NCBI GenBank assembly: GCA_905250885.1
Contig: CAJNOQ010000063.1
Span: 21,455 to 85,454 of the forward strand
Source of the DNA: Didymodactylos carnosus
Taxonomy: Eukaryota; Rotifera; Eurotatoria; Philodinida; Philodinidae
Direction: 5' to 3'
Length of the DNA stretch: 64,000 nucleotides
Position numbers and translations under genes: made by a program. Positions 24,524-37,080 of the stretch are shown piece after piece. How positions within the stretch are numbered: position 1 is the stretch's first letter; each line of letters begins with the position of its first letter. The notes beneath the pieces are model-generated. The model ran no database searches, had not been told where the DNA came from, and was given only the letters and a program-made list of their open reading frames with translations.

Positions 24524-27500
24524 TTTAATCAACAAAACGGTTATCCAAGTATGGAGCACGATTTCTATTGTTTTATATCAAATAATAAGAAGAAAAAGGC
24601 AACTTTTTTTTTTCATTTTAGATCTCTCACCATAATAAATAGGAGAAAGAAAATTTATGAATTTAAATGCGAAAACATGTAAATTTCTTTTACTTTTAAG
24701 GTTTCATTAGCATGCTATCATTCATTATTTTATTTAGGTTCGCGAATATTCAATTAATAACTCTAACATTGGGAAAGTTACTAAGAACTTAATTAGATAC
24801 TTAAAAGGGCATCAATAGGATTATTTAGTAATAAATCAAGACACCTAATTTAGTGATACTATTGCATTCAATATATTTTATATCATAAATTCAATTGTTT
24901 ATTTTCGAAAGAAGATTATTGAATATCAATAGTATTAAAAGTATCCAGCAACTTTTCAAAGAATGTATAGTACAAGTCAAGGTCCAGAATCGGACTCTCA
25001 AAAATATGAAATTTCTCTTCGTTCTTCAAAACTCGTTCGACTTCTATCACAATAGTATAGACTAGATATTCAAACACTGTTAGTAAATGGTAAATTAACG
25101 TGATTAAAAAACGTAATAGTTGTTATTGTTAAGATACTAACAGATTCACACTCAATCTTGGAATAATCTTAGATAAAGTATGGCTCCCATTTAAATGCTA
25201 AGTAGTTTTTATTAAATTCTAAGTAAAAAGTAATTTTTTTCTAAGTAATTTATTAAAAATAATTATATCTTTTGAGAAACAAGCAGAAATATGGTTTAAT
25301 GGCTCACTCTCATACTCTCCACGCATCCCCCTCACCGCCCCCAGTCACACAAAAATATAGCTTACTAAAGTAGAAATTAACTTAACATTTAATAAAAATT
25401 ACTTAGCAAAAAAATAGTAGTCATAAAGTATAACCTATTCTTAATAAGATCTTATTAAGCTCTTAACAAATTTTATCAAATCTTAGAATTTTTGAATCTC
25501 ATGATTGTAGTAAGATTTGTCTAAGTTCTTAGTAAAATTCGAGTGAGTTTCTCACTACGGAAGATACTGCCGTTAAAGTTGTACTGTTTTGGTAGAAGAA
25601 AGTTGTTTTCTTCAATGAAAGCATTTTGTTGAGGTAAATGTTTCTAAATAATAAATACTCTGTATTAAATATACATTTCCTATTTTGTGATGTTAAACGA
25701 AGAAATTATTAAAAAAAAAGCGATAAATATGAAATAGTGATAACTTTTATGTTTAGGAAAAAGTCATCATAGTGGAGAAAAAAATGTGTTCATATTTCCC
25801 TTCATTTTTTGAGTGAACAGTAGTTCTTAGCTTATGAATCGTTCAACGAATCGATCGAGAAAAAAACAGGCGAGAAAAACATTCACAATCTCAAAAACAC
25901 GCATAGTGGTAGATATGTATATATCTCATGATCACAATAAGTAGAAAAAAAAAACTAGTACAGATTAAATTGAATCTTTCTAATTATGAGGGTGAAATAA
26001 TGACGGAAACAAGTCAGTCAATGAGAGGAAGAAAAAATGGTTGATGAATGAATAGATCATCAATTTTGAGTAGACATCAAGCATTAGAAAAAGAGAGTGG
26101 AAAAGGAGATTAATTTTTAACACATTCAAGATTGTCATAATACATACACAATAAGGAATATTTATTAGAAAAATATATGATCAATAGAGTTTTGTTAACT
26201 TATACCTTGACATGGATACCCCCACGGCAAAGTTGACGTATTATCCAAAAAAACCGATTTTGAACTGATTTTTCAAAAAAAAAATTTTTGGACTAGTGTT
26301 CTACTGTAGTTATTCATCCTATAGCTGACTTCAAGCGCTGCCGCCTACGCAAAATTTCAATGAAAAATATTATTTCAGCGATATTACGTTAGCAGCAACA
26401 AGATTTAAAGATCATGACCTGTATGGTTCAGTGGTATAAAATAAATACTTTAAAGCGATATGTATTGGCAGTTGAACATTCACAAATTACATTTGAAGGT
26501 ATATCACTGTCGATTACTAATTTCTTCAGATTAATGGTGACGCTCCGCTACTAAAACTTTTTGCCACAACTTAAGTACCGAATTCGAAAAAGTAATTGAT
26601 TTACAAAAAAAGCAAAGAAATTGTTTCATTTCGTTTTTTTGGAATGTGTAAGTTCAATGATGTATAAGACCAGTTTTCGATTAAAGTCAGCATGCGTTTT
26701 AATACATCATAATTTCACTATTTTTCATATAGAACAAAAAGTCTTACCACGTAAACGACTCTAGTGAGATTGTTTATGAAGACCTTGCGTTAAGAAATGT
26801 CACAAGACAATAGAATCTTTAATTTTTTATTTAAGATCGCGACCAAAATCGTTTTTCAATATCGGCAGTGAATAATTCTCTTTACATTTTTTTTCTGTAT
26901 ATGACAATCAGCCATAACCATCAGATATGCGATAATATATAATCATAGGCTCCTCCTTAGACAATGTTCAAAAAGGAAAAAAGATTCGACGCTATACTAC
27001 GTATGAAAATATTCGCCCTTTTTTGCACAAACAAGAGTGTAAAACAAAACGGTGATTCAAGAACTTCCAAGGTTTTAAGTACAACAATCAACCACGCAGG
27101 ATTTCAATACAGATTTTATTACAAGACGTCAACAAATTTCAAGGTCTACATCTAAGGCTCTTAAAATTCCTTTAACTTCTTACGTTTTTTCACTAAGAAT
27201 TTACTTAAAAAGTCCAAGAAGTCCAGATCTTGATTCAGGAAGTTTTACTAAGTTATATTAACAAGATTTTCGAGACACGGCTCATTTGCCTCTCGCCCTG
27301 CGAAAATTATGGTGCCATCACTGCTTTAGATATGTCTCTTTTAATATGATTATCAAGCGCCCAACTTCAAACACAGAATTCATTTGGTTTTTACTACCTT
27401 TTATGTTTCAGCCAAAAAGAAAGTTTTTTTAATTTCATTTTCTAGCTCGATTGCAAAGTTGTGCATTGTGATTTTTTTGAATGTATGTCAACCACATTTA

Positions 27501-28240
27501 AAAGCAAAGGATCTTAAAGAAAATATGATTATATTTTTACGTAAGATGAAAAGGATGTTTAAATAACGATAAATATAAATATATAGAGATAGATATTTAT
27601 ATTATTAATCATGAAAGAGAGAAATGTTTATGACGGTTTCTCGTATTCTCTTTTCTGTGTTTTGTGTTTTTATGTACTTCAACGTATCTACCATATATAT
27701 ATATATATATATATATATGTCGTCTTAGATGTGGTTATATGATTAATCATCACACCCTGGATGCTGACTGACAAATAATTATAGGAAATATGAAAAATTA
27801 AATTAAATTATCGGCAATCGTTTGAAACCAAGAAGAGAAAACCTGTTTTTTTTCCTCTTAATACTTCATTGTTCAATAAGTCTACTACTAATATAGCATG
27901 ATAGAACATAAAAGGAAAAAAGAACATTTCTTATTGAAAAACAAACTTTTGAACATAAGTGCTCATTTTTTTATTCTATCTGAACAGCAACTGACACGCA
28001 CACATTTAACATGAAATTTTAAGACAATAATAACAATAACAACAACAACAACAAAAATATTTAAAACCGGTAAAGTCATTTGCACAACGCTTTGCCAGAG
28101 TTCGCGATTTTTCTTATTAGATAATGACTTACTATACTTTATAAACGTATGGTCGTCTATGTCTCAATAACAAATGAATGATCTCAACAACCATAGTAGC
28201 TAATTTAAATTTTATATACCTATAGCTCTTACTAAATGCT
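24524..28240. other. Gene-poor region with decayed repeats
   Basis: No exon recognised over 3.7 kb. Around 25060-25560 lies a decayed copy of the AAGATCTTA-rich repeat that is clearer at 28984-29427; both share a right end like TTCGAGTGAGTTTCTCACTA. An AT dinucleotide run occurs near 27695-27718. Short open frames (26964-27155, 27384-27566) lack any family features. Confidence 0.5.
27693..27719. repeat. (TA)n microsatellite
   Basis: An uninterrupted run of AT/TA dinucleotides, about 26 bases, in the gene-poor region. Confidence 0.9.
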
Positions 28241-28983
28241 GAACAGTCACTTCAGACACAAAAAAATTTCATAAATCAAGGTAAGAATCTTATCCGACAC
28301 TGATTAACTCTTTATACAAGATTTACTAAGAAAATTTTAGAATTCCTTGAGGATCGCATAAAAATCTTATTAAAATTTCATAAGTTCCTAAGAAATCAGT
28401 AAGATTGGTCACTAAACTTCATATCCAAATTTTATTCAATTCTTATGGGATCTTAAAAGACTGTGTTCTGGTTTTTCTATTTTTGCACAATTTAGAAGTC
28501 GGACAAGCATCTTATCTGTACCTGGATAGATACGTATAGAGTACTGTTATATAAGTCATCATCATATCATTTTCTTTTCAGTAAAATGTTAATAATTTCC
28601 GATCCAAGGATGAGGAGCACTTTGGCTTTGCACCAAAATGTGGTTCTGAATTTCCTCTATTAATGGTAATATGTTGACTAATAATGATTACCGAGATACA
28701 GTTGTCTTGGGTTGCTTGGTCAATTTTGAAATTCGAGAAACTTTCAAAAAACCTCATAACTGGACATAAAAACATAATTTTAGCTTTACAGTTCCATCAA
28801 ATACTCTACAGCGTTTGAAGATTATTCATGCAAAGTTTATAGATTAACTATTGTATAGTACTTAGCTTGCGTAATGAAGCCGATACTTGCCTTTTTTCAG
28901 AGATAAATTTATTTGTAAGTACGTGTCTAAGTACTTGACTGGTTCAATGCAAGTAAATTTATTTAAACTTCAGCCAAGTACTT

Positions 28984-29427
28984 CCCTAGTAAAAATCTTA
29001 GACACTTCTTAAAATTATCTTACTAAGATCTAATAAGATCTTATCCTTTAAGATTTTGATAAGATAATCTAAGATCTTATCGTTCAAGATCTTAATAAGA
29101 TTTAATGACTCTATTTTCATTCACTCCTTTGTTTTGCTACGGTTGTTTTGCTAAATTTTCAGTGAATTTCGAATGAATATTATTTAAAAAACGTTATTGT
29201 TCTTACTATTAAGATTCTAACACTTTTTTATCCAATCTTGAAAAAGTCTCAGACAGTATAATCTTAGTAAGATCTTAGAAAAATCGTATAAAATCTTAGA
29301 ATTTTCCGGTCTCACGACCTTAGTAAGATTTGTTTAAGATCCTAGACAAATGTAAGCGAAATCTTACTAATATCTTAACAAGATTTTTCTAAGGTCTTAG
29401 TAAGATTCGAGTAAGTTTTTCACTAGG
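28984..29427. repeat. Inverted-repeat element rich in TAAGATCTTA words
   Basis: Left end CCCTAGTAAAAATCTTAG and right end ...GTTTTTCACTAGG are imperfect inverses (CCTAGTgAAAAA-CTTA). Between them the sequence is a patchwork of AAGATCTTA, AAGATTTTA and related short palindromic words, so it can fold at many points. A diverged relative lies at about 25060-25560 and a third, weaker one at about 28290-28420. The terminal CCTAGTG is shared with the element at 54714-55019. No clear target duplication was found, so the superfamily is open. Confidence 0.6.
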
Positions 29428-29639
29428 ATTATTCCACTTGTCTTTATTCTGTATGTATTGTTGCATGCATGACTACTAAATTTGTTCAACTCAGTAGAAA
29501 TATCTGAATTTATTTTCTAAGTTTATACTGACTGAAATTGTGCTGTTTATATGAGGTGCCCCTAATTCGAAATTCGATCACTATTTTATTTTCGTCTTAT
29601 TCATACATCATTCGATAGAGCTCGACGAGCTGATTAAGA

Positions 29640-30080
29640 ATAACTAGGTTTTAACTTTAAAAACACCGGGTTTTGATTTTCTCAAAATCAGAGCGAAAAA
29701 GTCAGCATTCTGGTCGTAATTCTTAGTTTTCTACAACAGAGCTCAACTTTTATGCAGAATCAGGATCAAAAACTAAGTCGACTAATGTGTATTTCTATCT
29801 TGTTCCACTACTTTAGTTTTTGTCGAATTTCACGTTGAAAAATTATCGAGATTTTCACCAAAAAATGAAAATCAAGTAAAATTTTCAAAACACACATCAG
29901 TCGACTCAGTTTTGATCCTGATTCTGAATATGATATTTTTATTGCTTAAAAGTTGAGTTCTGAGGGAGAAAATTGAGAACCACGAGCAAAATTCTGGCTT
30001 TTTCACTCTGATTTAGAAAAAATGAATTTTTTCTGCAACTGAAATAAATTTCAAAAAACGCTCTCCTAATTATTTTTGCC
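29640..30080. repeat. Foldback repeat, decayed
   Basis: Two arms of about 130 bp face each other: 29684-29805 (AAAATCAGAGCGAAAAAGTC ... GAATCAGGATCAAAAACTAA ... GTCGACTAATGTGT) and 29886-30015, the complement with scattered mismatches and one 15-bp insertion. The loop is about 80 bp. Weak similarity of AATAACTAGG (left) and its inverse CCTAATTATT (right) suggests outer ends near 29644 and 30078. It lies about 300 bp before the GABA-B-like receptor start, so it may sit in that gene's promoter. Confidence 0.6.
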
Positions 30081-30366
30081 CATGCAAAGGCGAATCGATT
30101 TTCTAAATTTAAGCCCCTTCTAGTATTTTCAAATTTTTTTTTGAAAAAATTCAGATCTTTTGTAGGTTTTTCACCAGTCTAAACCGATTTCTGGACCGAC
30201 TGGTCTAGTTCGTTTCACTGTTTTGGACCAGCTGGCCTGATCCGGCCTCTTATTTTTAGACCGGTTAGAACTCTGCTCTGCAGTGTTAATTATTACTTTC
30301 TTTTTATTTTTTAGATCAATTAACTCAATCAATGTCTCTCTTCAACCAATATATGTTAAATAATCA

Positions 30367-31749
30367 ATGGTCATCTTTATTAGCAACAAATGGTTTATAT
30401 TACGAATTAGTATTATTATTGTTCAATTCATTTCTAATTTCGTCTATTCAAGAGTTGATTTTTATAACAGTTCTTATTCAACAGAGGAAATGAGCAGTAT
30501 CAGTACAACCCAACAACAAATATTTATCAGTACAAATGAACCGTACATCTATTTAAATATCGGTGGATTTTTCGATTTAGACACAAATTCTGTTCGTGAA
30601 TTACACGCTGCACAAATGGCAATTGAAGATGTTAATGAGTCAGGCTTCATATCAAACTATAAACTTCAATTACTCAAAAATGAGACGAAAGTGAGTTAAT
30701 TCTACGTGAGAATTTTGTTTTGTTCGAGTCTCTATCTTTCACCATGAGGAAATAACGTTAAGAACATGTATAAAACAATTTCCTTTGAAAATAACAAAGC
30801 TAATTATGTTTTATCGTCGAACAGACGACATGTTTCCGTTCTCCTTGTATTCTTTTCTAATTGGTTCAATTTTAATACAAAAAAGACACTTATTTGTACG
30901 AGATATAATACGAAGTATCGGATATGATAATAGTAAAAACAAGCACTTCTTCGATTATTTTGTAACTACAAAACTATAATTGTTATTTTTTAGTTTAATC
31001 CCGCTGTAGCAACAGACGCCTTTTTTCATGCGGTATTTCGTCAACCACAATTATTATTTCTAATTGGTACTCAACAATGGAATGTTACAAAGTCAATAGC
31101 TGAAGTTGCTGAATATTACAATATTATTTTAGTAGGTTTAATAAAAATCAATAATATTTTTAATATAAAATTTCTCGATGAATATAACTTTTTTTCTACA
31201 AGAAGCAAGAAATGTTATCAAAATTTTCTTAGTTTGATCCTATTTATATGACATTTCATTTAATAATCATTTCCTGTTAGAACAATAAGAGCATACTAAG
31301 AAAATAAAAAACGTTTTATGGAACTAAACTCACTTGAAAACAAAATTTTATTTATTAATATTTCTAGTTTTCACATTCTGTATCATTCATTACACAAACA
31401 AAAGAATCTCATAGTTCATATCCGATGTTAGTACGTTTAGCCATCGGTGACGAATTACATAATGATGATAGAATAGAATTTTTAAAACAACATAATTGGT
31501 TTAATGTAGCAATAATTCATCAAGATTCGATAGCACATTCATTGGTAAGTTTTCAAATTTAATATATTCATTATAAATTGAATAACAACAATAAAAACAA
31601 AAAACTCTTTTTCTATAACTGACTAGACTATGGCTGAATTATCAAAACGTTTAAATTCTTCAAATATTACCGTAATCATAGTGCAAAGTGTATCAATGTC
31701 AAATTTAACTGAGGGTTTACGTACATTACAAGTAAGAGATTTATTTCTC

Positions 31750-31780
<31 letters not shown>

Positions 31781-34700
31781 CCATTTTTATTTTATATTTC
31801 AGGCAAAAAAAGCTCGTGTCATTTTTGCTAGTTTTGATGCTGAATATAAGGCAACATTTTTTTGTCAAGTAAACATATAACACATTATAAAAGTTATAGT
31901 GAATCAATTTATAGAAATTTATTTTGTGTAATTCTAGATTTATCGAACAATTGATAAAACATTAAGAAATCGTTATGTTTGGATATTGACTGGTGAAGAT
32001 CAATATTGGTGGAATAAATTTACATTAAAAGAATCGAATATATCTTGTACAAGAGATCAAATACTTCAAACAGCAGATGGACACTTTATTATTGATAGTT
32101 TACATGAAATATTTGAAAATTCTACAATAACAATTGCTAATATTGTATGAAACATAGGATTAATTTTCTAAAAATGAATAAATATTATCTCATATTTCTT
32201 ATTCTAGACAACTGCTCAATTCTATGAACGATTAGCAAAAATTGATAATAATTCAATGAATCATAATCGACCTAATCAGTACATAACTCAAGCGTACGAT
32301 ACTGTTTGGACTGTTGCTTACATCATTAAAAAGTCAATTGAACAAAGGTATGTGTAATATTTATTCAGATTTTATGTTTTTTTTTAAAAAATATTTTATA
32401 ATTTATTTTAGTATTCCTCTAGAACAATTTAATTATCACAATAAAATAATAACCAATTTATTTTTAACAATTTTGCATACACTCAATTTTAATGGCGTTT
32501 CGGTAAAGTATTCGTCAACATTATCCTCACTAAATATATTTATGGATTTGTTTTTTTATTTTATTTTTGTTTAAAGGGTCCAATATCGTTTCAAGATCAA
32601 AATCGGAAAGCTCAGACATTAATATCACAATTACAAAATGGTACAATTAAACGTATAGCCGAATATAGTGATGAAATAAATATGCTTAACTTTCATTGTC
32701 GAGAATGTAGTAAATTAATTTGGCATGGTATGAAATTATTAAAATATTTTTTATTTAAATTTTAAATATTTTAAATATATTTTTTTGTCAAGATAAAATG
32801 CCGATTGATCAAGAAATTATTAAATATAGAAAACAACAATTGAGTTCAATTCAAATGATTGTTATTGTATCTGGTTCACTTGGTGGTATAATTTTATCAA
32901 TCTTTTTTGTATCATTTACCTTAAAATATCGACATGAAAGGTAAAAGAAAACAATTTATAAATACAAAATTTATAATAATTAAAATAAATTTTATGAATA
33001 TTATAGATATATCAAATTATCTAGTCCAAATTTAAATAATGTACTTGTTATCGGATGTATTCATATTTATTTGGCAATTTTATTACTAGGAATTGAACAA
33101 TGGTTCATAGAGAGAAAACTACTTGGGTACGCTTGCATGGTGCGTTATACCGATATATATTTAGCATATTCATTCTTAAATTCAACACAATTTCTTACTT
33201 AATAGATAACTCGTCAAGATTTCAATGTCAACTTTCGAATTGTATTTTTTACTATTTTTTAGTTTCAAACATTTTTATTTACTAGTGGTTTTTCATTAAA
33301 ATTTGGTTCAATGTTTTTAAAGACTCTTCGTGTTTATCGAATATTTACTTCAACTGATCAACCATTATTGCATTCAAAAGTAATTTGTATATCTCATAGA
33401 GTTTATTTGACAATTAATTTCCTAACCAATGGATATATTTATTTAGCTATTACAAGATCGACATCTCGTGTTGATATCTTTAATATTATATTTTATAGAT
33501 TTTGTTTTCTGTCTATTATGGCAAATATTCAATCCATTTATCACTCAGAAATCAACTGAAGACGTATAATATGAGATATATTAATAAAATAATGAATTGT
33601 AATGTGTCATTTATTTAGGGTGGAATGTTGGATGTTGATACGATTATTGTCAATGAAATTCAATACTGTGAATCAAATTATCGTCGTGAAATATTCACTT
33701 TTATTTATATATACAAATCAATATTTTTATTTTTTGGTGGTTATTTAGCATTTAAAACAAAACATGTTCATATAACAGCATTAAATGATTCCCGTTATAT
33801 TGGTTGGTCAATTTATATCGTTTTAATAACAAGTGTATTTGCTGTTATTATGCTTGAATTTACACGTAGTTTAAATCGTCAATTAGTCTATGTTTGTATT
33901 TCAATATCACTTATAATTGCAACGACATTAATTTTATGTATAGTATTTTTACCAAAGGTTAGTAGTTTAGTTTGTTTATTAAATTAAATCATCTATATTT
34001 ATATAAAGTATGTATGTGTTAAAGATATACAAAATTAAAAATAAACGAAATCTACAAAATGAAATTGTATCAAATGATTTAGTAATGGAAGCACGTACAC
34101 GGCGATTTGCACTTGGTGCCAATTATTTTGAAGAATATCGTTATGCTCAAATTCAAAATAGAGAATTAAAAACTGAACTCACTCAAGTAAAAAAATCAAA
34201 ATTTAATTTATTTCAAAATGATAAATTGTTTTTTTTTTTCAAATTTTTTTCAAAGCTCGATATTCAACTTCATCGTTTGGAACGTCGAATAGAAGACATA
34301 ACTTCGATACCCAAAAATACTACTCTTGCATTTTTACCATTAGCGGTACAATTAGCATCAACTTTTTTGTATCAACGTAATGACGAGTAATATTAATCTA
34401 TTTTTGTAAAATATCAAAAATACTTTATGTTATATATATTTCAGTTCGTTTCATTCACCTGAAGCAATCTCAAATGACATACGACCTTCAACAACGTGTA
34501 CCAGGGTTAAAAGTAAATATGATCTAATGAAGTATGAAGAAATTGAAGAAGAAAGTTCAAGTAATGAAACTCCTTCCATCCAAGATTCATCCGAACTATC
34601 ACTCTCTGTTGCTTTGCAATATTCTTCAAGCTGTGATAGCAGTACATCAAAAACGATACAGTCATCATCATCATCATCATCATCACTAATAATTAATGAT

Positions 34701-34931
34701 GCACTGGATGCAGTCAATAGTGCTGATGAAAATGTCGAGAAGGAGGCGAATAACAGCACTCATTATTCATTACTATCTTGGAATCCATATGATCATTTAC
34801 GACCACTTCCATTTATAACATCTTGTTCAAGTGACGATGAGTCGATAATATATTCTAAACTGCCAAGAGAACTTGAAGCTCATTTAGCTGAATTGGATAG
34901 TGATATTGAAAAATTTAGAACTATAAATTAA
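30367..34931 (+). CDS. GABA-B-type class C G-protein-coupled receptor
   Basis: Seventeen exons join in phase to about 1010 residues (30367-30690, 30994-31131, 31368-31544, 31627-31731, 31803-31868, 31938-32144, 32208-32347, 32412-32502, 32577-32727, 32793-32940, 33007-33139, 33263-33379, 33447-33563, 33619-33957, 34025-34186, 34256-34386, 34445-34931). A signal-peptide-like start (WFILRISIIIVQFISNFVYS) precedes a Venus-flytrap ligand domain opening LNIGGFFDLDTNSVRELHAA. There is no cysteine-rich linker, as in GABA-B receptors. Seven membrane segments carry family marks: SPNLNNVLVIGC, SGFSLKFGSMFLKTLRVYRI, LLQDRHLVLISLILYFIDF, CLLWQIFNPF, ALNDSRYIGWSIYI, FLPKIYKIKNK. A coiled-coil helix (LDIQLHRLERRIEDI) follows and would allow pairing with a partner subunit, then an acidic, Ser-rich tail. 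Ligand unknown; GABA is inferred from family only. Confidence 0.9.
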
Positions 34932-35559
34932 ACTATATAAAGTATAGACAAAAAATAGACAATTTCTATTTTAGTGTATTTACAACGATAATAAAGTATT
35001 TCTATCTCGCATGTACATAATAAAAATAGTTTGAATTCAAAGAATGAACCTTTTTGTTTACTACGTAAACATATTCTTTTTAATTTACGATATAAATTTT
35101 GTCGATGGGTCATCGCTATAGAATTTTTGTTGTCATTTAAACGCTCATTTTGAAAATCTTTTTAATGTCCCTGTTTGAATGCAAACTCTTCTTGACAAAA
35201 GGAAAGACGTTTAAATGTATACGCCTCATTCAATAGCCCTTTCGAAGCTATATAAAATGATACTATTGCAATGGATTTGGCTTTGGAGCAGGAATCCCAC
35301 GAAAGCTCGTGCAAAGACGAAAAAACGACAACCATCTTCATTTTTTGAAGATTCGTCAATCAATAATCTCAATCATTGTTATTTCTTATTCAAGATTAAC
35401 GTGAAATGGAAGTCATATCGACCGAGATGAAAAGACAAAGGAATCGTCTTCTGATCCCATTTGATCCAGAATATGATGAACTAGCGTCACTGGAGGGATG
35501 TGAAGACAAAGACTTGTTCTGGTAAGACACATTCGCTCTCTATGAACGGCCAACAAAAT
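34932..35559. other. Intergenic with an orphan coding-like patch
   Basis: Downstream of the receptor gene. At 35406-35521 (+) a short frame reads MEVISTEMKRQRNRLLIPF... and ends at a GTAAGA donor-like site; it looks protein-like but has no partner exon I can join in frame. It may be the remnant of a gene or retroelement broken by the element that begins just downstream. Confidence 0.3.
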
Positions 35560-36175
35560 ACCAGAGCTGTCAAATTATCATTATATAGTATAAGGATCTC
35601 CAGTCAGAATTTCAGAATTTCTAGAATTTCAGAATCTCTACAGCGTTAGAATTTGAGAATGTCAGAATCTCCGCACTGTTTGAATTTCAGAATTTCAGAA
35701 TCTCTACATCGTCCGAATTTCAGAATTTCTAGAATTTCAGAATTTCATTACCTGCACAGTTAGAATTCCAGAATTTCATAATCTAGACGGTGAGAATTTC
35801 AGAATTTCATGATCTCAAGAGTGTGAGGATTTCTAGAGCTACGGAACATCAGCATTCCAGGCTAAGAACACGATAATAGGACACGGGTGGGGGAGGGAGG
35901 TAGGGAAGACGGGTGTGAGCCAAGATACGAAGTGCCGCGTGCTAACAACAAGCTGGGAATTATTTTCTCGGCGAATATTTTCCATACGACGTCATGATTC
36001 TAGCAGTTCTGGGATTCTTCGGAAATTCCTGAAATTCTAAACATTTTGAAATTCAGAGTTTATTCACAGTGTGAATTTCTAGAAATTCTGAAATTCTGAA
36101 GATTTTGGCATTTAGAGTGTAGTCACAGTGTGAAATTCATCATTATACTGGATAATGATAATTTGACAGCCCTCG
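35560..36175. mobile_element. TIR element with a GAATTTCAGA minisatellite core
   Basis: The ends are inverted copies: left AGCTGTCAAATTATCATTAT (about 35562-35581) and right ATAATGATAATTTGACAGCC (about 36153-36172), with AGTATAA also shared inward. The form (A/G)GGCTGTCAAA resembles hAT ends such as those of the element at 7405. No matching 8-bp flank was found, so the copy is old or rearranged. The interior from 35605 to 35825, and again at 35995-36120, is an imperfect array of about 10-bp GAATTTCAGA units interspersed with TCTA/CTAGA. A G-rich stretch at about 35886-35925 is out of keeping with the local base composition. Confidence 0.6.
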
Positions 36176-37080
36176 GATCGATTGGATAGACAGTCGACAG
36201 GTGTAAGAGTCAGTAGAGGATAAGTTTCATTTCGACATGACGAGATACCATCAATCACAGATTTTCCATACGTATTGTATACCTCCGAGATCATTTTGAG
36301 TGAGCGAATGTTGCATGCTTGTTCAAGAAGAGTGTCGATGTTGGCTATCGTGTTCCCAAGGGAGTCGTGGTCAAAGTCCATTTTCAGCGAGACTTCAACG
36401 AGATGCTAGAGATTGATGAGGATCGGGAGCAAATCGAGCGAACCAATCGGCCATTAGTCATCGACTTCAAGTGAGAGCTCGGTAACTTTGTGCGATAAGC
36501 GATGGATTCGTTGTTCATTCTATAAATAGACATACATGCCGACTTTTGAAACTCTGATTGATAATATAGTCTCTATGAGCACCCGTGTAACAAATGATCC
36601 GATATGATCACGAAAGTCATTGATGTCAACGTGGTGACCAATGTCAGTATGTTCAAATGGATGTTACACCAGTTTTTATCATCAGATGTGTAACACGCAC
36701 CTGACATATTGCCGAAGGTTCACACTGTCATCGAGGACTCGTTTCTAACTGATCCTCTTGCGGTAACGTGCGACTGAGATTCGATAACAGATGATTTTGT
36801 ACTTTTGCGTTCTCATGTCGATCCGTCATTTACTTCTTTCTTCACCTTCACAAAAAATCATTCAATCTCTCATCTTTCCATCTATTCTCGCATTCGCACG
36901 AGTCCTGTGAGGTGTGCAATACAAGTAGCGTTCGTTACAGCCGTCCTACAATACAAAATAAAATTATTCAACAAAAATTACCCACAGCAACTACAGACAA
37001 TCTGGTGCCGCCAACACGTTCGTGTAAACCCCAAAGCGACAACCGATGGACAATATTTTTCTGTCATCTTTTTCTTTTTT
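36176..37080. other. Degenerate coding-like region, possible retroelement remains
   Basis: Higher GC than its surroundings and open on both strands over 36180-36475. The plus strand reads YRVPKGVVVKVHFQRDFNEM then a stop at about 36472, and MPTFETLIDNIVSMSTRV at about 36528. The minus strand reads 36381-36176 as NIDTLLEQACNIRSLKMISE. From about 36689 a segment starts TGTAACACG, contains AATAAA near 36958, and ends ACTACA near 36991, followed by TGGTGCCGCCAACACG. That order (TG...CA, polyA signal, then a TGGTGCC word like a tRNA primer site) is how a long terminal repeat and its following primer site look. No gag or pol domain is recognisable, so this is only suggestive. Confidence 0.3.

Noticed and set aside
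24173-24559. Longer N-terminus for the ANKUB1-like protein
   Set aside because: The residues before MYFLIQF do not belong to the ubiquitin-like fold; the internal Met aligns with the family start.
34451-34759. 102-codon minus-strand Ser/Asp-rich frame
   Set aside because: It is antisense to the Ser-rich receptor tail, and the poly-Asp comes from the TCATCA run.
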